A stretch of DNA of 64,000 nucleotides, taken from assembly GCF_047501175.1 (NCBI RefSeq), contig NZ_JBEQWH010000004.1, forward strand, positions 1 through 64,000. Reading direction: 5' to 3'. This stretch comes from Methanoprimaticola sp047501175 (lineage in GTDB: Archaea > Thermoplasmatota > Thermoplasmata > Methanomassiliicoccales > Methanomethylophilaceae). A program made the position numbers and the translations under genes. Each line of letters opens with the position of its first letter. Position 1 is the stretch's first letter. The notes beneath the pieces are model-generated. The model saw only the letters and a program-made list of their open reading frames with translations, had not been told where the DNA came from and made no database searches. This document shows positions 16,489 through 25,908 of this stretch, piece by piece.

Positions 16489-17883
16489 TCAGAAGACGTC
16501 CTCCTCAGTCAGGACGTACTTCAGATTTTTGCACTTCTCCTCCGAGAATCCCCAGTACTCCTGATAATATTCCGATATGAACGATTCGGCCCATCCGTTA
16601 TCGAACAACTCGGGGTAGACATACTGGGCAATAATCGCAGACTTAAGTGGCCCAGGCATCATAGAAGATACGATAAACGCATTCCCATTCTTATAACACT
16701 GGAGACTGCTGAAATTGTTCATATGGAATTGATAGCTGGACGAATTTGGCGATTTCGGAAGATCGTCCGAATCATACTTCTCATCAAACCAACTCCATCC
16801 GCTGGTACTTCCCTTCAAAATTATCAGATAATCGAGGTCCAAGTTATTCAGCCACGTGTCCGTACCGCCCGTATACTTCAATGTCGTTCCTGAACTGCTT
16901 GTATTAGAAACAGGACATGATAGACCCGCCTGCTCTATGATGTCTGTATTCGACGACCCCTTTACAGAGACGTACACACTCATAGACGAGGCAGCTCCTG
17001 ATTTCTGCTCAACCTCCCCATCGTACACGGCAGACAACCTTTCCTGGGACTCGGTCCAAAATGCATCCATCCATTTCACATAGTTGACTGCGGTGTCCAT
17101 ATATCCCTTTCCGTCAGTATTGAACAAATATCCAAGCATTAACACTGCACAGTTGAACTCGTTAACATCAGACATACCATCCGGCAATTGCACACAGTCT
17201 ATTCCAGCACCCTCCACCACATCCAAATTGGACAATGTTCTGCTCGAAGAGGAATATATGTATGCAGATACCCCATATTTCGTTACCAGGTTGGATGCTG
17301 TATCGACATTTACTCCGGTGGCCTCGTTCCCTATGCGACGATCCTCGGTCATTATGTCGAAGTAGTCCTCGTAGACGTACTTGTCAGACGAGGTGGGTGC
17401 AGAATCGGAGAAACTAGATCCGACAATCTCATCATCAATTCCTATCGTTTTGAGAAGGATAGCCGTTGTCTGAGCGGAACACATGACTGCAGATGTAATT
17501 GGATAAGTCGTACTGGCGATGTACCTCCCGCTGGGATTCCAATTATTGTGCCAAATGACCACAGGGTCACTAGCGGTGGCACTGATGATCTTCTTTACCT
17601 GATCTATGTCATTCTGATCTATCACCCCATCACAGTTTGCATCTGCAAACGGATGGTCAGTCTTCCAATCCGATTCATCTGAGATTATCTTCTCGATAAT
17701 CCTAACGTCATTCTCGTCTATGTAATAGTCTCCATTCGCATTACCATAAACCTCGAGACTGCTCCCGAGACTTGCTATGCTGTCTTCACTGCCTTTGCTC
17801 ATCGACGCATAGACGTAGACCCCCGCCGCTGCAACGATGATGACTGCGATGACAGCCACAGTCACAATCTGTTTCTGATTCAT
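16489..17883 (-). CDS. ABC importer substrate-binding protein with N-terminal dockerin-like module (importer 1)
   Basis: 464 residues from the ATG at 17883. A membrane anchor (residues 5-27) precedes a two-repeat dockerin-like calcium module: NANGDYYIDENDV (48-60) and DANCDGVIDQNDI (81-93), each followed by a helix. The rest (about 108-464) is a class III FecB/BtuF-type binding domain (CSAQTTAILLKTIGIDDEIVG; YSSSSRTLSNLDVV; LDYLIILKG). It likely sits outside the membrane and delivers a corrinoid, tetrapyrrole or metallophore to the FecCD permeases. The Ca module could mediate protein-protein docking. A perfect copy of the island operator lies 14 bp upstream of the start. Codon use is more AT-rich than the neighbouring chelatase genes. 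Confidence 0.88.
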   Translation of the reverse strand: MNQKQIVTVAVIAVIIVAAAGVYVYASMSKGSEDSIASLGSSLEVYGNANGDYYIDENDVRIIEKIISDESDWKTDHPFADANCDGVIDQNDIDQVKKIISATASDPVVIWHNNWNPSGRYIASTTYPITSAVMCSAQTTAILLKTIGIDDEIVGSSFSDSAPTSSDKYVYEDYFDIMTEDRRIGNEATGVNVDTASNLVTKYGVSAYIYSSSSRTLSNLDVVEGAGIDCVQLPDGMSDVNEFNCAVLMLGYLFNTDGKGYMDTAVNYVKWMDAFWTESQERLSAVYDGEVEQKSGAASSMSVYVSVKGSSNTDIIEQAGLSCPVSNTSSSGTTLKYTGGTDTWLNNLDLDYLIILKGSTSGWSWFDEKYDSDDLPKSPNSSSYQFHMNNFSSLQCYKNGNAFIVSSMMPGPLKSAIIAQYVYPELFDNGWAESFISEYYQEYWGFSEEKCKNLKYVLTEEDVF

Positions 17884-17896
17884 TAGCACACCACGG

Positions 17897-17913
17897 TTGG
17901 ATGAATAATCCAA
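17897..17913. promoter_or_regulatory. Island operator, copy 1 (binding protein 1)
   Basis: TTGGAT-GAATA-ATCCAA, a perfect 6-bp inverted repeat with a 5-bp spacer. It lies 14 bp upstream of the ATG and just downstream of a TATA-like TATGTATTTTATTT on the minus strand, a position suited to repression. Confidence 0.7.
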
Positions 17914-17945
17914 TCAAATAAAATACATATGCACCATTTTCGCAG

Positions 17946-17966
17946 ATTACCTTTCATTATTGAATA
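17946..17966 (-). promoter_or_regulatory. Upstream element shared with binding protein 2 promoter
   Basis: The minus strand reads a TATTCAATAA block followed by TGAAAGGTAAT. The binding protein 2 promoter has CAATAAAGATTGGTAAT at a comparable distance upstream of its operator. It could be a second regulator site or a shared promoter element. Confidence 0.4.
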
Positions 17967-18003
17967 ATGACAATGTTACGATTCTGTTACAATCGTCTCG
18001 GTT

Positions 18004-18609
18004 TTAACATTGAATTGTCATTCGTGGGCAAACTGCGATGATCCCCTCAGATCGCGGGTCGTTGCTCCGAGGTCCCGACCCTCCGAAATAGCTGTTCTCG
18101 GCCATCTCGCCAACCGACATTGTCTTGCACAGCTCCTCGACAAGCTCCGCATTGCGCTCATCCGTAGCCACGATTCCACCTTCGAGCATGTAGGGGGAGA
18201 GATCCATATCAAATGCCCCGTAATATGTGGCCAGAACGCAGTACTGGGCCACCATCCCTGCGATCAGCATGTGGGTGCATCCGAGGTCGCGTATCGTCTC
18301 CGCCAGATCGGAATCCCTGAAGGAGTTCATGCCCCTTTTATGAACGATCCGATCCCCCTCCACAGGACCTATGAGGCCCTCGGTCAGCGAGTCGCCGTCC
18401 TCCACCTTCTGCCCGTGGGAATCCCCGTCGAACATCACATAGACGATCGGATTGCCTGTGTCCCTGTACAGGCGTATCGCCTCGTTGACCCTCTCCAGAT
18501 GCGCCTTCGTGTTCTCCCTCAGACCATCGGTCGCATCGGAGAACTTCTTCTGTATGTCCACCAACACCAGCGCGAAACGCTTGTCCCTGTATTCCATTGT
18601 CGATTTCAT
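18004..18609 (-). CDS. Isochorismatase-fold cysteine hydrolase
   Basis: 201 residues. The family's Asp-Lys-Cys triad is visible: D18 in LVLVDIQKKFSD, K91 in RIVHKRGMNSF and C124 in GMVAQYCVLATYYGAF. Relatives cleave nicotinamide, isochorismate, ureido or other amide bonds. The start ATG overlaps the cobN1 stop (ATGA), so it is translationally coupled to the chelatase operon chlI-chlD-cobN1. That suggests a role in the same pathway, perhaps amide hydrolysis on the tetrapyrrole or its side chain, but the substrate cannot be named. Confidence 0.82.
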   Translation of the reverse strand: MKSTMEYRDKRFALVLVDIQKKFSDATDGLRENTKAHLERVNEAIRLYRDTGNPIVYVMFDGDSHGQKVEDGDSLTEGLIGPVEGDRIVHKRGMNSFRDSDLAETIRDLGCTHMLIAGMVAQYCVLATYYGAFDMDLSPYMLEGGIVATDERNAELVEELCKTMSVGEMAENSYFGGSGPRSNDPRSEGIIAVCPRMTIQC

Positions 18610-21600
18610 TCCAACATCCCCCTGGACCCAAGAGCCTCCATGTCACCCTCGGCCTCCAGATATAACTCCTTCAACCTCTCCAGAATGTCCTCCGGTGCAT
18701 CCCAGAGATCACGATCGACGGCCTCCAGCATGTCCTCGATCATCTCCTTGAGGGCATAGGGATTGTTCTCGTTGAGCCACGAACTCCAATCCTCATCCAA
18801 GATGTACGCCTCGGACACCTTCTGGAACATCCAAGGCTCGATGCAATCCGATGTAGCACTCCATCCGAGCATGTACTCGGTGAGCTTGGACAGTTCCATT
18901 GCGCCCTTGTACCCGTGCGGCCTCAGTCCCTCCGCCCACTTGGGATTCAGAACCCTGCTACGCATCACGTACGCGGTCTCCTCGTCCAACGTCCTGGCCT
19001 TCAGACGGTCCACGTCCGAGCTGTCCCCCATGACGGTGAACGGCTTGTGCCCGCCGAACGTCCTCACTGCGGCATTCATGCCGCCCAGACTGTCGTAGTC
19101 ATCATCGATGTCCAGCATGTCGAATTCACGATCGTTGTGGTTCTTGACGGTGACGTCAAGGGACCCGACCCTGCGCTTGAACGCCGCAGTGACCTTCTCG
19201 CCCTTCCACTTTCCTCCGTAGGCATAGGCTCCCCAAGTGGCGTAGGTCTCGGCGATCTGATCCAAGGTGTCCCATTTGGACGATGCTATCAGAACGGACA
19301 CGCCATTCCCATGCTGCCCAGGAGGGTCTCCAAAGACCCTGATGGACGCCATATCCCTCGCCTCAGATTCACTCATGCCGTCGCTGATGTAGCGGCCCAT
19401 ATCCTCCCTGAGGTGTTTCCTGTAGTAGTTCTGGGTGTCGTCCTCGTCCAGTTCGGATATCATCTCCAGTGCCCTGACCAGCATATCGCTGAGATTGGGG
19501 AACGAATCCCTGAACAGGCCGGAGATCCTAGGCATGACGTCTATCCTGGGTCTCCCCAGCTCCCCGATGGGGATGACCTCCATGCCGGTCACCTTGCCTC
19601 CCACGGCACTCCATTTGGGCCTCACACCCATGAGGGAGAAGATGTACGCTATGTCGTCCCCGCCGGTCTTCATCGTGTCTGTGGCCCAGACCACTATCCC
19701 CACGCTCTCGGGATACTTCCCGTACTCATCCACATAGCGCTCGATCATCTGGTCCGCCATCTTCACCCCGATGCGCCAGCTGGCCTCGGACGGGATGGTG
19801 TTGGGATCTATGGAATAGAAGTTGGTGCCTGTGGGCAGGAGATGGGCGTTTCCGCGGGTTGGGGACCCGGAGGGTCCGGGCTCGACATAACGACCGGAAT
19901 GCCCCCCGAGATAGTTGCGGACCTCGTTGGTCATCCCCTTAATCCCAGGGTAGATCTGGTCGCACACATAGGACACCGACGTCCTCATCCCATCAGAGAC
20001 TGTTCCGAACATCTCCTCTGCCACGAGAAGACAGGCCTCCTTGTCGAAGGCCCTCTCGTCCATGGCATCTATGAGTCCGTTGAACCTCTCGTCTATCCTA
20101 TCGATGAGCGTCCCGTTGACCACACATTGGCCTTCGATGGATCCCGATGGATCGTCCAGCAGGATGTCTATGTCCAGACCCATGGACTCGGCCACAGAAG
20201 CCCTCAGCGAGGGCACCGACCCGTTCCTCAGCCGACACAGGGAGTACACCATCTCCCTCAGCCTCTCGCCTTCCGGTACCAGGCCCAGGATGTGCAGTCC
20301 ATCCTTTATCAATGCATCCTTGAGATCCGCCACGTAGTCGTAGATGAGGTCTATCCTCTCGTCGACCTCCTCTCTGGTGCAGTCCTCGTCCAGACCAAGC
20401 TCCTTGAACATGTCCAAACCGCGTACGAGCTCGTGGATCCTCTCGTCGAGCATCACCCTCTTGTCCTCCTGCATTGTGTTCCTGGAGTTGAGGTACTCCT
20501 GAAGGGTCCCGTCCAGGTCCATCAGCTCGTCGTACCCTCCTGCCCGGGTCATGGACGGGCACATGTATCCGATGAGGACGGAGTTGATCCTCCTCTTGCA
20601 CTGTATCCCCTCTCCGGGATCGTCGATGATGTAGGGGTACACGTTGGGCATGGTGTCCAATATGACGTCGGGATAGTCGTCCTCCGACAGTGCGTTCCCC
20701 TTGCCGGGGAGCCACTCCAAGGTCCCGTGAGTCCCCATGTGGACTATCATATCCGCGCCGAAATCGTTGGCCAACCATCTGTAGTAGGCGAGGTATTGAT
20801 GGGGCATGACCACACGAGGGTCATGGTACAGCGTCTCCGCCTGTTCATGCTGGCCCCTGTTGGGCTGTATCCCGATGAAGACGTTCCCGTTCCTGACCCC
20901 GGGTATTATGAAACGGCCATCATGGACCGATATGGGGCCAGGTGGATCGCCCCAGCTACGGACCATGCCCGCCCTGGCCGTGGGAGACAGGGAATCGTAC
21001 CAGGCCATGTACTCCTCAAGGTCCATCATGTCGGCGGCACGTCCCTCGATCTCATTCTCTGGGACCCACTCCAAGTCACTGGTAACCCCGGCCAGGACCT
21101 CCTCGACGATCTCGTTCCCGTTCTCCGGGATCCTGTCCATGACATAGCCCTCGTCCATCATCGCCTTCAGGCAAATGCGGATGCTCTCAAAGGTGTCCAG
21201 CCCGGCAGCGCCGCCCACATGGTCATTGGTCGGCGGATACATGTTCAACAGGATCGCTATCTTCCTCTCCGAGGGGCCCTTCCTTCTGAGCTTTGCCCAG
21301 GATACGGCCAGGGAAGAGATGCGCTCCACCCTGTCCCTGACCGAGACAGACCTGTATCCCCCGTCGTCCCCCCTGCTGGTGAAACTGAGGGGCACGGAGA
21401 TCACCTGACCATCGTACTCTGGCCATATGACAGAGGCCCCTATCTCGGAAGACGTCATGCCGATGATGTCATCCTGCCAGTCCGGAACGCCTCTGGATAT
21501 GTTCTGCGCCTGGATCACAGGCACACCCAGGTCTATGAAGAAGTTCTTGGCGTCTGGATCCCCGTTCACATTGTTCATGTTGATCTGGGAGAATCCCATG

Positions 21601-22394
21601 GCCATGACGACGGAGTCGACTATCGGGACATCACCGTCCATGAAGTACCTCCTGATGACCTCCTCAGAGCCCAGACTCCTGGTCATGTCGTTGGGAGATG
21701 ACACGCAGAACACGGGAATCACGTTAACATCCTTGGCCTCCAGCGAGCGCACGAGGTCGTGTATGGGTGCGACCCTACCCTTCGTGACTGAGACCTGATG
21801 GGTCATCACGCCAATGGTAGGCTTCAGAGGATCCAAGGATTCCATATATCCTGCTACGTCCGCATCCTCCGGCCAATCAGGATGACAAAATCCCTCGGTA
21901 CGGGAAAGGACGGGGTCGGGGACCTCTATGTCAGCACCTCCGAGCTCCCTCTCGATCCACATAATCAGGGACCTGAAGTTCGCATCCCCGCCTATGTCCA
22001 AGAGCGCCCTCACCTTTGCATAGTCGGTGTCGGAATGCCTGAACAAACCACGGTTCTCCGCATTGGACTCGGGCAGGGACCCTTCATAGAGTATGTCTGT
22101 GCCCACCTTGAAGGCGACCTCCATCATGCGTTGGTACTTCTTGAAATGGGATTCGTCTCCATGAAGGTTGATGAACATAATGTCGCAGGCACGCACCTCC
22201 TGCAGAAAACACTGGAAGGATTCCTCGCTGGAGTCCAGATCCTCAGAGTCGGCACAGACTGCCCTTATCCCCACAAGCAAATCGTCCATCTGGTCCAGCG
22301 CCCTGCCCAATGACACGCCGTCCCTGTTCATCACACTCAGATACACCGTACGGACCTTGCTGTCTGCCGGTCCTTTCTCATAGATTTCGATCAT
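18606..22394 (-). CDS. cobN: CobN/BchH-type metal chelatase large subunit, paralogue 1
   Basis: 1262 residues from the ATG at 22394 (GAGGT 7 nt upstream; the longer frame overlaps chlD). CobN/BchH proteins bind the tetrapyrrole and insert Co2+ or Mg2+, driven by an I-D AAA+ motor. The hallmark segment DMIVHMGTHGTLEWLPGKGNALS (about residues 547-569) is intact, as are GNAHLLPTGTNFYSIDP and VVWATDTMKTGGDDIAYIFSLMG. It is encoded with ChlI and ChlD in one operon, so this is the paralogue most likely to work with them. A cobalt chelatase for cobalamin is the conventional guess. Nickel or magnesium insertion cannot be excluded. Confidence 0.93.
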   Translation of the reverse strand: MIEIYEKGPADSKVRTVYLSVMNRDGVSLGRALDQMDDLLVGIRAVCADSEDLDSSEESFQCFLQEVRACDIMFINLHGDESHFKKYQRMMEVAFKVGTDILYEGSLPESNAENRGLFRHSDTDYAKVRALLDIGGDANFRSLIMWIERELGGADIEVPDPVLSRTEGFCHPDWPEDADVAGYMESLDPLKPTIGVMTHQVSVTKGRVAPIHDLVRSLEAKDVNVIPVFCVSSPNDMTRSLGSEEVIRRYFMDGDVPIVDSVVMAMGFSQINMNNVNGDPDAKNFFIDLGVPVIQAQNISRGVPDWQDDIIGMTSSEIGASVIWPEYDGQVISVPLSFTSRGDDGGYRSVSVRDRVERISSLAVSWAKLRRKGPSERKIAILLNMYPPTNDHVGGAAGLDTFESIRICLKAMMDEGYVMDRIPENGNEIVEEVLAGVTSDLEWVPENEIEGRAADMMDLEEYMAWYDSLSPTARAGMVRSWGDPPGPISVHDGRFIIPGVRNGNVFIGIQPNRGQHEQAETLYHDPRVVMPHQYLAYYRWLANDFGADMIVHMGTHGTLEWLPGKGNALSEDDYPDVILDTMPNVYPYIIDDPGEGIQCKRRINSVLIGYMCPSMTRAGGYDELMDLDGTLQEYLNSRNTMQEDKRVMLDERIHELVRGLDMFKELGLDEDCTREEVDERIDLIYDYVADLKDALIKDGLHILGLVPEGERLREMVYSLCRLRNGSVPSLRASVAESMGLDIDILLDDPSGSIEGQCVVNGTLIDRIDERFNGLIDAMDERAFDKEACLLVAEEMFGTVSDGMRTSVSYVCDQIYPGIKGMTNEVRNYLGGHSGRYVEPGPSGSPTRGNAHLLPTGTNFYSIDPNTIPSEASWRIGVKMADQMIERYVDEYGKYPESVGIVVWATDTMKTGGDDIAYIFSLMGVRPKWSAVGGKVTGMEVIPIGELGRPRIDVMPRISGLFRDSFPNLSDMLVRALEMISELDEDDTQNYYRKHLREDMGRYISDGMSESEARDMASIRVFGDPPGQHGNGVSVLIASSKWDTLDQIAETYATWGAYAYGGKWKGEKVTAAFKRRVGSLDVTVKNHNDREFDMLDIDDDYDSLGGMNAAVRTFGGHKPFTVMGDSSDVDRLKARTLDEETAYVMRSRVLNPKWAEGLRPHGYKGAMELSKLTEYMLGWSATSDCIEPWMFQKVSEAYILDEDWSSWLNENNPYALKEMIEDMLEAVDRDLWDAPEDILERLKELYLEAEGDMEALGSRGMLE

Positions 22395-22404
22395 CGTAAA
22401 AACC

Positions 22405-24306
22405 TCAGCTGTCGATGGCGAGCCGCACAGACCTCTCAATGTACTCGGCATTGAGATCCTCGAGCTTCAGGTAGGTGCCGTTTAGGGCCCTGCAGAGTTC
22501 GAGAGCGAGACCGAATCTCAGCTTGCCGCTCTCCGTATCGATCACAATGAATCTGATGCCCGAATCCGCCATCGCCCTGGCAGTGCTCAGCATCTCATCC
22601 ACCGGCTTCATGCCCGGCGTAAAGGGGGCGTTGCATCTCCCGTCAGTGAGGATGACCATCACCGGACGGGACTCCTTGGAGGAGCGCCCCTTCATCAGGA
22701 TCTCGTGACCCTTGATCAGGGCCTGTGTCAACGGAGTCCTACCGCCTGTAGGGATCTCGGACAGGACATGATACGCCTTCAGGATACTGCGTGTGAGGGG
22801 GAGGACCTCCTCCGCACGGTCGATCCTGAACACCGCCATCCCGATGGAATCCCTCTTCTGATAGGCATCCTTCAACATGGACAGGATCGCCCCCTTGACG
22901 GCGACCATGCGCTTCTGCGCCCCTATGGAGCCGCTACCATCCACCATGAACAGGATGTCCCTGCCCTGTCTCTTCTCCCTGACCTTCTCACGAAGATCGT
23001 CCTTCTCAAGTACGAGGGCGAGACGGCTGTGATCCCTCACTACCTGATAAGGTGCGGCCGCACGGATGCTGGCGACGAGTGCCACATCCTCGACCCTGCC
23101 GTTGGGGATCCTGTATCCGATGCACCTGCCATTGCGTTCATGGGATACGGCCCCATCATGCCTTCCCGAACGGGTCGCTGGATCTGGGTGCCGCTCGTTC
23201 GAGATGTAGTCTATGACCTTGAACGTCTCGCCGATGGCGAAGACCTCCTCCCTTGAGACATCGGGGTCCTGCGATAGAGGAGGGGACGGGAGCTCCATGT
23301 CCGAAGCGTCATCGCTCTCCGAGGGGTCATCGGACCGGTCGCCTTCCCGGTCGTCGTCAGGACTGTCATCCTGATCGTTCCCGGATTCCTCCCGGTCGTC
23401 CTCCGGAGGTTCCGGCGGCTGCCCTGGGTCGTCATCTGCGTCATTCCTCCTGTGCTCGAGACACAGCATCGCAGCCTCCTTCAGGTCGTCCAAGTTCGCG
23501 AAATCTCTGCCATCCAGGGCAGCCAGTGCACAAGAGACGTTCATCATCGCGATGTCCCCGCGATGTCCGGAGACGTTGAGCCTGGTGCAGACCTCCGATA
23601 TCGCACCACAGTATCCTTCGGGCACGCGGGCATAGCGGACCCTAGCGCCTGCGACCGAGACCTTCGCCGCCATCTCCGCATCCTGCTCCGAGAAAGACCT
23701 GCGGAACGATATGGGATCCGATTCGAAGGAGAGCCTCCTCTCGACAATGGTCTCGCGGATGGCCTCGTCCTCTATCTTCTCCATGAACACGCATATGTCA
23801 AAACGGTCCAGCAGATGGTCGGTGAGTCCCCCCTCCTCTGCATCCATTGTCGCTATCAGCAAGGGTGCGCATGCCAATGTCTCCGAGATCCCGTCCCTCT
23901 CGACGACGTTCGTCCTCGTCTCCACCACATTCAGGATCTGATGGACGATGCTCTGAGGGAACAGGTTGATGTTCTCCACCAGCAGTATGTTGCCGTCCGA
24001 TCTGGATAGTATACTCAGCGATGAGCGCTTCTTCCCATCGCGGATGGTGTCTTCGATGTCCATCCCGCCGAATATCTGATCCTCAGTGGCGTTCAGCGGA
24101 AGGCTGACCATGCGCCTGTCCCCACAGATGGACGTGACAGACCTGGCCAGTACCGACTTCCCGGAACCGCTCGGACCACAGATCAGCACCGAAGCTATCT
24201 CCGGACAGGACAGTGCTGACACCAACGCCCTTTTAGGCCTCTCGTTGCCAACGACGGCCGAGAATGGGAAGACCCTCAATTCTTCCCGAACGTGCTCTGG
24301 AGCCAT
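22405..24306 (-). CDS. chlD: ChlD/BchD-type chelatase subunit (AAA+ plus VWA domain)
   Basis: 633 residues. N-terminal AAA+ module with an intact Walker A (GPSGSGKS, residues about 44-51) and Walker B-like GNILLVENINLF. A very acidic Asp/Glu/Pro linker lies at roughly 290-350. The C-terminal VWA domain has the MIDAS motif DGSGSIG and LTDGRCNAPF. ChlD pairs with ChlI in a two-tier ring that drives metal insertion by CobN/BchH. Its start overlaps the chlI gene by 31 bp, and cobN1 begins 10 bp after its stop. Confidence 0.92.
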   Translation of the reverse strand: MAPEHVREELRVFPFSAVVGNERPKRALVSALSCPEIASVLICGPSGSGKSVLARSVTSICGDRRMVSLPLNATEDQIFGGMDIEDTIRDGKKRSSLSILSRSDGNILLVENINLFPQSIVHQILNVVETRTNVVERDGISETLACAPLLIATMDAEEGGLTDHLLDRFDICVFMEKIEDEAIRETIVERRLSFESDPISFRRSFSEQDAEMAAKVSVAGARVRYARVPEGYCGAISEVCTRLNVSGHRGDIAMMNVSCALAALDGRDFANLDDLKEAAMLCLEHRRNDADDDPGQPPEPPEDDREESGNDQDDSPDDDREGDRSDDPSESDDASDMELPSPPLSQDPDVSREEVFAIGETFKVIDYISNERHPDPATRSGRHDGAVSHERNGRCIGYRIPNGRVEDVALVASIRAAAPYQVVRDHSRLALVLEKDDLREKVREKRQGRDILFMVDGSGSIGAQKRMVAVKGAILSMLKDAYQKRDSIGMAVFRIDRAEEVLPLTRSILKAYHVLSEIPTGGRTPLTQALIKGHEILMKGRSSKESRPVMVILTDGRCNAPFTPGMKPVDEMLSTARAMADSGIRFIVIDTESGKLRFGLALELCRALNGTYLKLEDLNAEYIERSVRLAIDS

Positions 24307-25319
24307 GCGTCGAGTTCCTCCGTGTTCAGAGTGGAATCCTGGAATGGATTTCTCCTCATGCGGTGGGGCATGACGACCTTGGACACGTGCACCACATCGT
24401 GAGGGGTGACCGTGTCGCGGCCCCCGTAAGCTGCATAGGCACAGGCTGCCTTGATGAGTGTAAGATCCGCGCGGTGCCCGTCCACACCCAGATAGAGTGG
24501 GATCCTCACGGCCGCATGAATCACGTCCCTTCCGGGCTCTATCTCCCTGACGACGGAACGCGCATCCAGGATCCTGCGGCGCATGACGTCCTGCTCCGGT
24601 TCATGATCGTCCCTGAACCCATCGGGATCCTTCTCGAAATCCATGCGGCGCATGACGATCTCCATCCTCCTGTCCTCGTCGTGTTCAGCCTCGACGTCGA
24701 CGGCCAGACCGAACCTGTCCAAAAGCTGTGGTCTGAGGTCCCCCTCCTCGGGATTCATCGTTCCAACGAGGATGAACCTCGACGGATGGCTGTACGAGAT
24801 TCCCTCCCTCTCTATGTAGTTGACACCCATCGCCGCAGCGTCGAGAAGAAGGTCGACGATATGATCGTCCAGCAGATTGACCTCATCCACATACAGTATG
24901 TTCCCGTTGGCCCTGGCCAGTACACCGGGCTCGAACTTCTTGCGACCGGTGCTGATGGCATGCTCGATGTCCAGCGTCCCGGCCACCCTGTCCTCGGTGG
25001 AACTCAGGGGAAGCTCTACCACCCTCATGGGGACCATGGCCTTCTCGAAACGGGATGTGCCCTCCATCTCCAGACACTCAGGACAGAGATCGTCACGGCG
25101 GCCCCATTCGCATCCACAGGCACAACCGGCGACAACCTCTCTCTCGGGAAGCAGGTCCGCCAGCGCCCTGACGGCAGTGGACTTCGCCGTACCTTTCTCG
25201 CCTCTGATCAGAACGCCTCCGATGAGAGGATTGATTGTGTTCAGGATCAGGGCCTCTTTCATGGATTCCTGACCGACTATCGCGGAGAACGGATAAACTG
25301 GCCGCTTCTTTTCTGACAT
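24276..25319 (-). CDS. chlI: ChlI/BchI-type chelatase ATPase subunit
   Basis: 347 residues. AAA+ ATPase of the Mg/Co chelatase family: PFSAIVGQESMKEALILN at the start, Walker A RGEKGTAKST, Walker B GNILYVDEVNLLDDHIVDLLLD, sensor region LVGTMNPEEGDLRPQLLDRFGL. A cysteine cluster CACGCEW...CPEC (about residues 66-83) suggests a zinc-binding insertion, as in many archaeal and CobN-partner ChlI proteins. First gene of chlI-chlD-cobN1-hydrolase. A degenerate island operator lies 16 bp upstream of the start. Confidence 0.93.
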   Translation of the reverse strand: MSEKKRPVYPFSAIVGQESMKEALILNTINPLIGGVLIRGEKGTAKSTAVRALADLLPEREVVAGCACGCEWGRRDDLCPECLEMEGTSRFEKAMVPMRVVELPLSSTEDRVAGTLDIEHAISTGRKKFEPGVLARANGNILYVDEVNLLDDHIVDLLLDAAAMGVNYIEREGISYSHPSRFILVGTMNPEEGDLRPQLLDRFGLAVDVEAEHDEDRRMEIVMRRMDFEKDPDGFRDDHEPEQDVMRRRILDARSVVREIEPGRDVIHAAVRIPLYLGVDGHRADLTLIKAACAYAAYGGRDTVTPHDVVHVSKVVMPHRMRRNPFQDSTLNTEELDAWLQSTFGKN

Positions 25320-25334
25320 CGGAGGTTCGATATG

Positions 25335-25351
25335 TTGGAGTATATATCCAG
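25335..25351. promoter_or_regulatory. Island operator, copy 2 (chlI)
   Basis: TTGGAG-TATAT-ATCCAG on the plus strand: the same layout as the perfect copies with one change in each outer part. It lies 16 bp upstream of chlI and 27 bp beyond the stop of the helix-turn-helix gene. Confidence 0.55.
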
Positions 25352-25372
25352 TTGGCTCCGCCCCCGTTATTC

Positions 25373-25395
25373 ATTACCTAACAATCTTTATTCAG
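25373..25395 (-). promoter_or_regulatory. Upstream element of chlI promoter, related to the importer promoters
   Basis: The minus strand carries AATAAAGATT, then GTTA, then GGTAAT. This equals the binding protein 2 element CAATAAAGATTGGTAAT with a 4-bp insertion. It overlaps the last codons of the helix-turn-helix gene. Confidence 0.4.
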
Positions 25396-25908
25396 TCCGA
25401 GAGATCGCTCGGTCCACCTCATGCGGGGAGAACGGCCGGGATCTGTCCGCTCCTGGGCTGGCAACCTGTTGACGGAGACGTGCCTGAGACCCAGATTGCC
25501 CAGTATGATGTGAATCTGCTTAATGCTGTACTGGAGGTCGTATTTCTCCGCCAACCAGTCCCTCGCCTCCACTGTGGACATGTGCCCTCTGGATACTGCA
25601 TCCTTGAGATCGGCTCTCTGACCATCCGTCATACGGGACTCCCTGCCGCCGGCGTAGTTCGGGAACACCGACTCCAGACCGCCATCGTTCCAAGAATTCT
25701 GCCAATTGTATCCCGTCTGTATGCTAACGCCCATGATCTCGGCGGACTTCCTCACCGAGAAACCCTGATAGCGCAACTGTACGAACCCTATGCGCTTTAT
25801 CGCCTTGACGACAGCTGGCGTCTGCTCCCCCATGCGAAGGCTCTGGATGCGGATGGATAGCGTCTCCATCGGTACGCTCATGTCTATCATGTCACGCTCG
25901 GCATTCAT
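25378..25908 (-). CDS. IS630-type helix-turn-helix protein (transposase N-terminal part or domesticated regulator)
   Basis: 176 residues. It resembles the OrfA/HTH part of IS630-family transposases: VQLRYQGFSVRKSAEIMGVSIQTGYNWQNSWNDGGLESVFPNYAGGRESRMTDGQ followed by a second winged helix (STVEARDWLAEKYDLQYSIKQIHIILGNLGLRHV). No DDE catalytic domain or terminal repeats are visible. The start overlaps the cobN2 stop as ATGA, which is unusual for a chance insertion and suggests stable co-expression. It ends just before the chlI operator. Either a decayed IS630 remnant or a domesticated DNA-binding regulator of the island; I cannot decide between them. Confidence 0.7.
   Translation of the reverse strand: MNAERDMIDMSVPMETLSIRIQSLRMGEQTPAVVKAIKRIGFVQLRYQGFSVRKSAEIMGVSIQTGYNWQNSWNDGGLESVFPNYAGGRESRMTDGQRADLKDAVSRGHMSTVEARDWLAEKYDLQYSIKQIHIILGNLGLRHVSVNRLPAQERTDPGRSPRMRWTERSLGLNKDC

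Noticed and set aside
16460..16490. Plus-strand terminator (hairpin followed by TTTGTTTT)
   Set aside because: No plus-strand gene ends here; the hairpin lies inside a minus-strand operon, so an intra-operon role is more likely.
25378..25908. Intact IS630 insertion sequence
   Set aside because: No DDE catalytic half, no terminal inverted repeats and no target duplication could be seen around the gene.
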